This document shows positions 59,356-64,000 of a stretch of 64,000 nt of DNA, piece after piece; positions within the stretch are counted from its first letter, which is position 1, and the number at the start of each line of letters is the position of its first letter. Origin of the DNA: Lethocerus indicus (taxonomy: Eukaryota > Arthropoda > Insecta > Hemiptera > Belostomatidae); NCBI GenBank assembly GCA_019843655.1, contig JACDQD010000006.1, positions 3,402,034-3,466,033 on the forward strand, given 5' to 3'. The position numbers were made by a program, and so were the translations under genes. Below the pieces are notes generated by a model. That model saw only the letters and a program-made list of their open reading frames with translations, had not been told where the DNA came from and made no database searches.

Positions 59356-60093
59356 CCTGTTTTGTGGTCTGCGAGGGGTTGGAATACCCCGTACGTAGAT
59401 TTCGCGTGTTTCTGCCTCCTGTCGCTGGTTTGGTCTTTCGGTAGACCATTTTCTAATAAACTAGCGCCCCCTGAGTGTGGTGCGGAAATGTACCTATCTA
59501 AAGTTCGTTTGGATCACCTGCACCGATGATAAACTAGCGCCCCCTGAGGGTGGTGCGGAAATGTACCTAACTAAAGTTCGCTTGGTTCACCTGCACCGAT
59601 AAACTAGCGCCCCCTGAGGGTGGTGCGGAAATGTACCTAACTAAAGTTCGCTTGGTTCACCTGCACCGATAAACTAGCGCCCCCTGAGGGTGGTGCGGAA
59701 ATGTACCTAACTAAAGTTCGCTTGGTTCACCTGCACCGATAAACTAGCGCCCCCTGAGGGTGGTGCGGAAATGTACCTAACTAAAGTTCGTTCGGTTCAC
59801 CTGCGCCGATAACTAGCGCCCCCTGAGGGTGGTGCGGAAATGTACCTAACTAAACTACTTAATAAACTTTTTTCAATAAATTTTGAATCAACAGGAAAAC
59901 TTTAGTGATCGTAAATACACAATACCAGATAGGTTTCCTGTCATATATCGTATTTGGAGCCTAATAGTTGTGACCAGTTGTGTGATCAAATATATATTTG
60001 ACAGATAATCCCACAAAGACTTAAGCTGATTAATAAAATCCCTCCCAACCCTAATAAGATAAACAACATCCCCCAAAAACACAATAACAAGAC

Positions 60094-60135
<42 letters not shown>

Positions 60136-60336
60136 GACAGACAACCACCACAGTACAAGTGACAGTGACAGTGCAGTGGGGATTCCCGAAAAACATCCCA
60201 AGTGCCAAAGTGACTGACACCGCTACTGAAGATGGCGAGCAGCCGAAATCTGTCTAACAAAAGAGCAAACCAGCGAGAGGAGACGGAGACACACAAAATC
60301 TACGGTATTGGAACCCCTCGAAGGGCAGAAAACAGG
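59356..60336 (-). mobile_element. TIR element with internal 70-bp array, most complete copy
   Basis: About 981 bp. It begins CCTGTTTTGTGGTCTGCGAG and ends with the diverged complement (...AAAACAGG), flanked by TA on both sides (59354-59355 and 60337-60338), as expected for a TA target duplication. The terminal inverted repeats are about 95 bp and share CTCCTCTCGCTGGTTTG. Inside, left to right, are six units of a 70-bp repeat (59455-59862), a unique core, a long (TA)n run (about 60096-60132), and the landmark CGCTACTGAAGATGGCGAGC. There is no transposase, so it is non-autonomous. Orientation is opposite to the copy at 38439. Confidence 0.8.
59455..59862 (-). repeat. 70-bp tandem array, six units
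   Basis: Reverse orientation of the other two arrays. CTAGCGCCCCCTGAG recurs at about 59461, 59534, 59604, 59674, 59744 and 59813 (spacings 73, 70, 70, 70, 69). The three central units are almost identical, so they are young duplications. Confidence 0.9.
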
Positions 60337-60926
60337 TAGGGTAGTGCAGAGGATGAAATGTCGTTCTCGGTAAGTGAACTGGCGAGGCTGTCGCCAATTC
60401 ATGACAAATTAATGAGAGATGCGGTTGTAGAGAGGCTGGCCGCCCCAAGTACACAAGTGTCGTGTTGCATCACCACATAACATGTATCCCACGGTTTGAA
60501 CAGTAGAAAAAACTTTTCCAGCGCATCTGCTTAACCGCCGCATCTCAATTAAAACAAATTTGGGACCGCCACCATCGTATAACGTTTTATGTATGAGTTT
60601 TCTAAACACGAATAAAAATATAAGGAAGACTATCGCGTTATATCTTATGTTATGATGGAACCGCAATAAAAGAAAATCTGTTAAGCGAGGCACCTTTAAA
60701 CACTTTTATTATTCAGTTGGGAACGATCCTGTTCGCGGTTAATAGTCGAACCCCTTTCTGATTTTCTATTATTAAAAGGTGTTATTGAAGGTATATTTTT
60801 AAAGTGGATCATCAAGACCTGTTTACTTGGAGAGGAGGTACAAAACTATGAATCCAACTATTGATTCTCCTAAACTGTTTTCAGGGCCGTCATTTATATT
60901 CAGACCTGCAGACCTTTCACGTCCCG

Positions 60927-60984
60927 ATGGCTATCGCTCGCATCGTCACCCTATTGCTCTGTTTGTCGTTAGAAATCGGTGTCT
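60927..60984 (+). CDS. Serine protease exon 1 (signal peptide)
   Basis: ATG in CCCGATGG. It codes for 19 residues, a hydrophobic signal sequence, and the strong donor GTGTCT|GTAAGT (phase 1) comes right after it. The acceptor TTTTCAG at 60882-60884 likely marks the 5' edge of this exon. Confidence 0.75.
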
Positions 60985-63082
60985 GTAAGTTGTTTCTGTT
61001 TCTTGCGCCTGACACGCTTGTAATTAACCGAACAATTTTGTTTCGTTGCAATACAGAAAACTAACATACCTGTTTTGTGGTCTGCGAGGGGCTGGAATAC
61101 CGTAGATTTGTTGTGTTTCTATCTCCTCTCGCTGGTTTGGTCTTTTACCTAGACCGGTTTCGGCTGCTCGCCATCTTCGGTAGCGGTGTTAGTCACTTTG
61201 GATGTTTTTTGGGCATGCTCACTGCACCGTTGTCACTGTCATTTGTACTGTGATCCAGAGTGTACGCATCCAATGTGACTAACAGCGCTACTGAAGATGG
61301 CGAGCAGCCGAAACCGGGCTAGGAAATGACCAAACCAGCGAGAGGAGACAGAAACATATGAAATGTACGGTACAAAAAATTATTCCACTTGTGTAACTCC
61401 CGTTTTACTATACCCAGCAAAAGCGGTATGACGCTAATAATTATAAACAATTTTCGAATGAAATTATTTGAGAAATTATATTTTTCAGACGGCTTCGACA
61501 ATAGGCCCACTTCTGGCAATTCTGAATCTGTCTCCTCCTATTCGGTCGGAAATGACGCGAGGGGAAGTTTTAATTATTTCTCAGTGAAAAATATCTCCTC
61601 CTTCGACTTAAGCCAACTGTTTATACCCATACCGAGCTCGTAAGTAAACAGTTTTTTGTTTAGTCCAAAACCAGCCCTAAAAGAATCCTCCCCCCTTCCA
61701 TCCTGGCAACAAAAAATTATTTCACCTATTTTTCAGTTAAATTGGGAAAACTACTAATTCTTTATTTTCAAATAGAATCACAAGTTTCAGTAACAGAATG
61801 GTTTAAATGTTTCGAAGCCCCACGATATTTGGCAGATTTTTGGCAATTTTAATTATAAACTAGAGTTTGGAATAGAATTTCACGAGTGAAACCAATTCAT
61901 TTCAAAATCGCATTTGCCTCTAATTATAATAATGTATCAGTAGTACCCGCATACATTATTTCAAATATTTTGGAATATTATTTCCCTTACTCATTTTCCA
62001 TATTGGATTCAGAATAAAGGTTCGATTTAAATTTTCATCGTCGAATATTTGCTAAATTTAAGTCAACCCCCGAATCACATCAGTCAGTGTAATTGTTCCG
62101 TATCTCCGTTGTGGAATGTGTAGACTAGAATGTAACTATTAGTTTGGCTTCTCAGAACGGGGCCGTTTCCTGTCAGATTCACTTCCGCTGCCAGAACGAA
62201 TATTTCAGTAGTCGCACCTCCAATAGAAACGCCTACCGCCGCTTCAACGACGGCCGCAGATCAACCTAATAACAGTTCAATAGTGGAGCCCGGAAACATG
62301 ACGGCTGTTGGGTCGCAATCACATACGATGCCTGCTATATCGGCCTCGGATCCGATTAACAGCGATACACCTACACCTTCGACTGAAAACTTAGAAACGA
62401 CGAAGGACACGAGCAGTGTCCAACCCCCGAGGTGAGTTCACCGGACCAAAGATTGTTTCCTGCTTGAATTTACCCCCCTTTCAATCTGGCAGAGAATTAT
62501 AGATGGCCTATTGTACAATCGCACACTCTTGGCTCGATAATAACAAGGTTTCGGAGTACCAAGTTCTTGATACTCGCAAACCGAGACGCAAATTGTCGAT
62601 AAAAACCGACCACGCAGTGGAATTCACGTTTTCCTTGCGCATAGAAAAGTCCAAGTAAATAGATCACATTACGTTGTACACTTATCACGAACTAAGAATA
62701 CACGACTGACCGTTCATATCGAAAATTGTTAAACTTAAGATGTCTTTAATTTTCACCTTTCCGGTGCCAAATCGCTTGAAAAAAATAACCTTGGGCTGGA
62801 AAAGCCTGCGAATGGGCGCGTTAATGTTGGTAATCATTTTCTTCAAATTAACAACATCCTAATGAAGGTGCGCGTAATTTGATCGAAATACAGCAACGAA
62901 CGATTTAATGTAGCAATGCAGTAATTTCAGGTCGTCGGTCATGAAAACTGTTCCCGTCTGTTACAAAACCTTTCTATACTTATTTGTTTTCAGCCCGATC
63001 GGATACGAAATTCCGTGCGGGGTTCCGGCCTTCCTCAACACTTCCGGCCTGAAGATCGTAGGCGGCTCAGCGGCGCAAAAAG
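60927..63082 (+). CDS. Trypsin-like serine protease, secreted zymogen, 5' part only
   Basis: Model: join(60927..60984, 61489..61639, 62156..62431, 62994..63082), 191 codons plus one base, continuing past the right edge. The first exon codes for a signal peptide (ARIVTLLLCLSLEIGV). Residues 21-161 are a Ser/Thr/Asn-rich region with several N-x-S/T sites and no cysteine, so no CLIP or LDL domain is visible. The last exon has IPCGVP and then GLKIVGGSAAQK: the zymogen cleavage site, with cleavage expected after Lys182 to free the IVGG N-terminus, and Cys170 as the likely disulfide to the catalytic chain. Chymotrypsin-family (S1A) enzymes of this layout act in arthropod haemolymph or extracellular matrix. 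Splice phases agree: GTCT|GTAAGT, AGCTC|GTAAGT, CCGAG|GTGAGT, AAAAG|GTAGAA. The His, Asp and Ser catalytic exons are not in the window, so activity cannot be judged. A splice acceptor at 60884 suggests an upstream 5' UTR exon. Confidence 0.8.
61069..61375. mobile_element. Short palindromic member of the TIR family (MITE)
   Basis: About 305 bp, almost all inverted repeat. The left arm has CTCCTCTCGCTGGTTTGGTC and CTCGCCATCTTCGGTAGCGG; the right arm has the complements CTACTGAAGATGGCGAGCAG and CCAAACCAGCGAGAGGAGAC. It begins TA|CCTGTTTTGTGG; the right tip is cut short near 61375. It has no array and lies in intron 1 of the serine protease gene. Confidence 0.75.
61489..61639 (+). CDS. Serine protease exon 2 (Ser-rich pro-region)
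   Basis: Acceptor TATTTTTCAG|AC, donor GAGCTC|GTAAGT, phase 2 out. It codes for a Ser/Asn-rich, cysteine-free stretch (GNSESVSSYSVGNDARG and FDLSQLFIPIP). Confidence 0.72.
62156..62431 (+). CDS. Serine protease exon 3 (Thr/Pro/Ser-rich linker)
   Basis: Acceptor GGCTTCTCAG|A, donor CCGAG|GTGAGT. It is too interrupted in other frames to stand out, but phase-consistent splicing gives 92 codons without a stop: ETPTAASTTAADQPNNSS, then several Thr-Pro pairs. This looks like a mucin-like linker open to O-glycosylation. Confidence 0.72.
62994..63082 (+). CDS. Serine protease exon 4 (activation site)
   Basis: Acceptor TTTGTTTTCAG|C, donor AAAAAG|GTAGAA, phase 1. It codes for PIGYEIPCGVPAF and then LKIVGGSAAQK, the classic S1A activation motif. 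The next exon should begin near the protease N-terminal PWQ block and is not found before 64000. Confidence 0.82.
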
Positions 63083-64000
63083 GTAGAAAAAAATTGACTA
63101 AATTTTGAATCCATCGACAAGGTTTTTAATATACATGCTTTTAATCTCAGACTGCCGTAGTAATATTACAATGCGAATCGTATCGTTCAGATTCATTTTT
63201 GAGTCGCCTAAGCGCCTGCCTAAGTCGACCAATTTTTTATAACTTAATTCACCGGCTGTTTCCAACTGGAGGTACACACTTTGTGTACGAAGGAAAGGTG
63301 AAATATGTGTGATGACTTGGGATACGAAGTTTTTCAAATTTTATACATTTATATATATGAGTGTGCGTAACAAGTATAAGCAAGTAACAGGATCTGTATA
63401 AATAAATACGCCGAACAGAAACGAACGAATCAAAAAGTGGTCACGCAATATACACATCAGCATGGCGTGTGGCCGAAACTAGTTGGGGAAGAAGGCAGGA
63501 GGAAGTAAGTGTGTTATCAATAGGGGTTTAGTGGCTGCAAAATACACTGGGGAAATAAGAGCCGGCCTGTTTTGCGCCGGGAATTCACTACGCAATATTT
63601 GACATTGCACGAGTCGTCGGTGAAAGGTTAAATAACAATTATCAGTTTTATAACTCGATAATTATCTCTTTGTGCCGTATCGGAGAATGTTTTCCTTGTT
63701 GTTGTCCAAACAACACTTCCTCCAATTTAATTGGCAAGTCGGGGAGAAGTTGTTTTTCCAAACCACCGCCGTCTGAAACTTACTTTTCTGCTGTCTCCGC
63801 TCGCTGGTCTCGGTCTTCCGTTAGACCGGTTTCGGCCTCTCGCCCATCTTCAGTAGCGGCGCGAGGAGAATTTAGCACATGTCTACACCTATTTGTCACT
63901 TAGCGGTAATTCCTAATTTACGCTTCGAGTCGATTCTCTTGAGATGTGGCCCATTCTGCTCGGTATTAGGGGCCTGTCGGCCAGCCGTTCTTTTATTCCA
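63083..64000 (+). other. Serine protease intron 4, running off the window
   Basis: No reading frame here continues the protease. It contains one decayed TIR-family fragment (63785-63870) with the CTCGCTGGTCTCGGTCTTCC and CATCTTCAGTAGC landmarks. Otherwise AT-rich and unremarkable. Confidence 0.5.
63785..63870 (+). mobile_element. TIR family half-element
   Basis: A single arm only: TGCTGTCTCCGCTCGCTGGT, TTAGACCGGTTTCGG and CCATCTTCAGTAGCGGC. No opposing arm is seen before the window ends. Similar weaker relics are at about 15425-15475, 33965-34045, 34480-34520, 36300-36340 and 57570-57640. Confidence 0.55.

Noticed and set aside
59888..60454. Several overlapping open frames on the minus strand
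   Set aside because: They translate the TIR element and its (TA)n run; similar frames recur at 29222-29498, 38516-38791 and 43493-43967 because the DNA repeat recurs.

Overview
The window is nuclear DNA from an arthropod, most likely an insect. The evidence is AT-rich non-coding sequence without CpG depletion, GT-AG introns up to about 11 kb, many (TA)n and (GGA)n microsatellites, small inverted-repeat DNA transposons, a jockey-like LINE scrap, and three animal genes. I cannot name the species; nothing looks prokaryotic or viral. Exon coordinates were worked out by hand from reading-frame content, splice-site dinucleotides and phase agreement, so each junction is a model.

1-30 kb is gene-poor. 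It holds a GC-rich island with CCAAT and GC boxes (2.2-2.6 kb), a decayed mariner-like element (3 kb), a possible exon at 9.5 kb, a piggyBac-type MITE (14.4 kb), a possible first coding exon at 20.1 kb, two short repeat pairs, and a broken jockey-clade reverse transcriptase tail (27.4-27.8 kb).

30.3-54.3 kb, plus strand, is the apical junction gene AJM1 (Ajm-1; human C9orf172). At least six coding exons join in a consistent phase to give 824 residues. The C-terminal part is the MYND-type zinc finger plus AJM1 C-terminal domain. Its introns are crowded with repeats: two TIR elements (one enclosing a 70-bp tandem array), a second large 70-bp array, a 54-bp tandem array, and a MITE nested inside another MITE.

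56.8-58.3 kb, minus strand, is a complete three-exon gene for Dr1 (NC2-beta), 170 residues, the histone-fold half of the NC2 TBP repressor. It is convergent with AJM1.

60.9 kb to the right edge, plus strand, is the 5' half of a secreted trypsin-like serine protease gene. It has a signal peptide, a Ser/Thr-rich cysteine-free pro-region and the IVGG activation site. The catalytic exons lie beyond the window.

The most unusual content is a family of elements with roughly 100-bp inverted repeats, about ten recognisable copies or relics. The full copies carry a 70-bp minisatellite in which each unit contains a CTCF-like core. The genes do not form an operon or shared pathway; they are ordinary neighbours on a eukaryotic chromosome.
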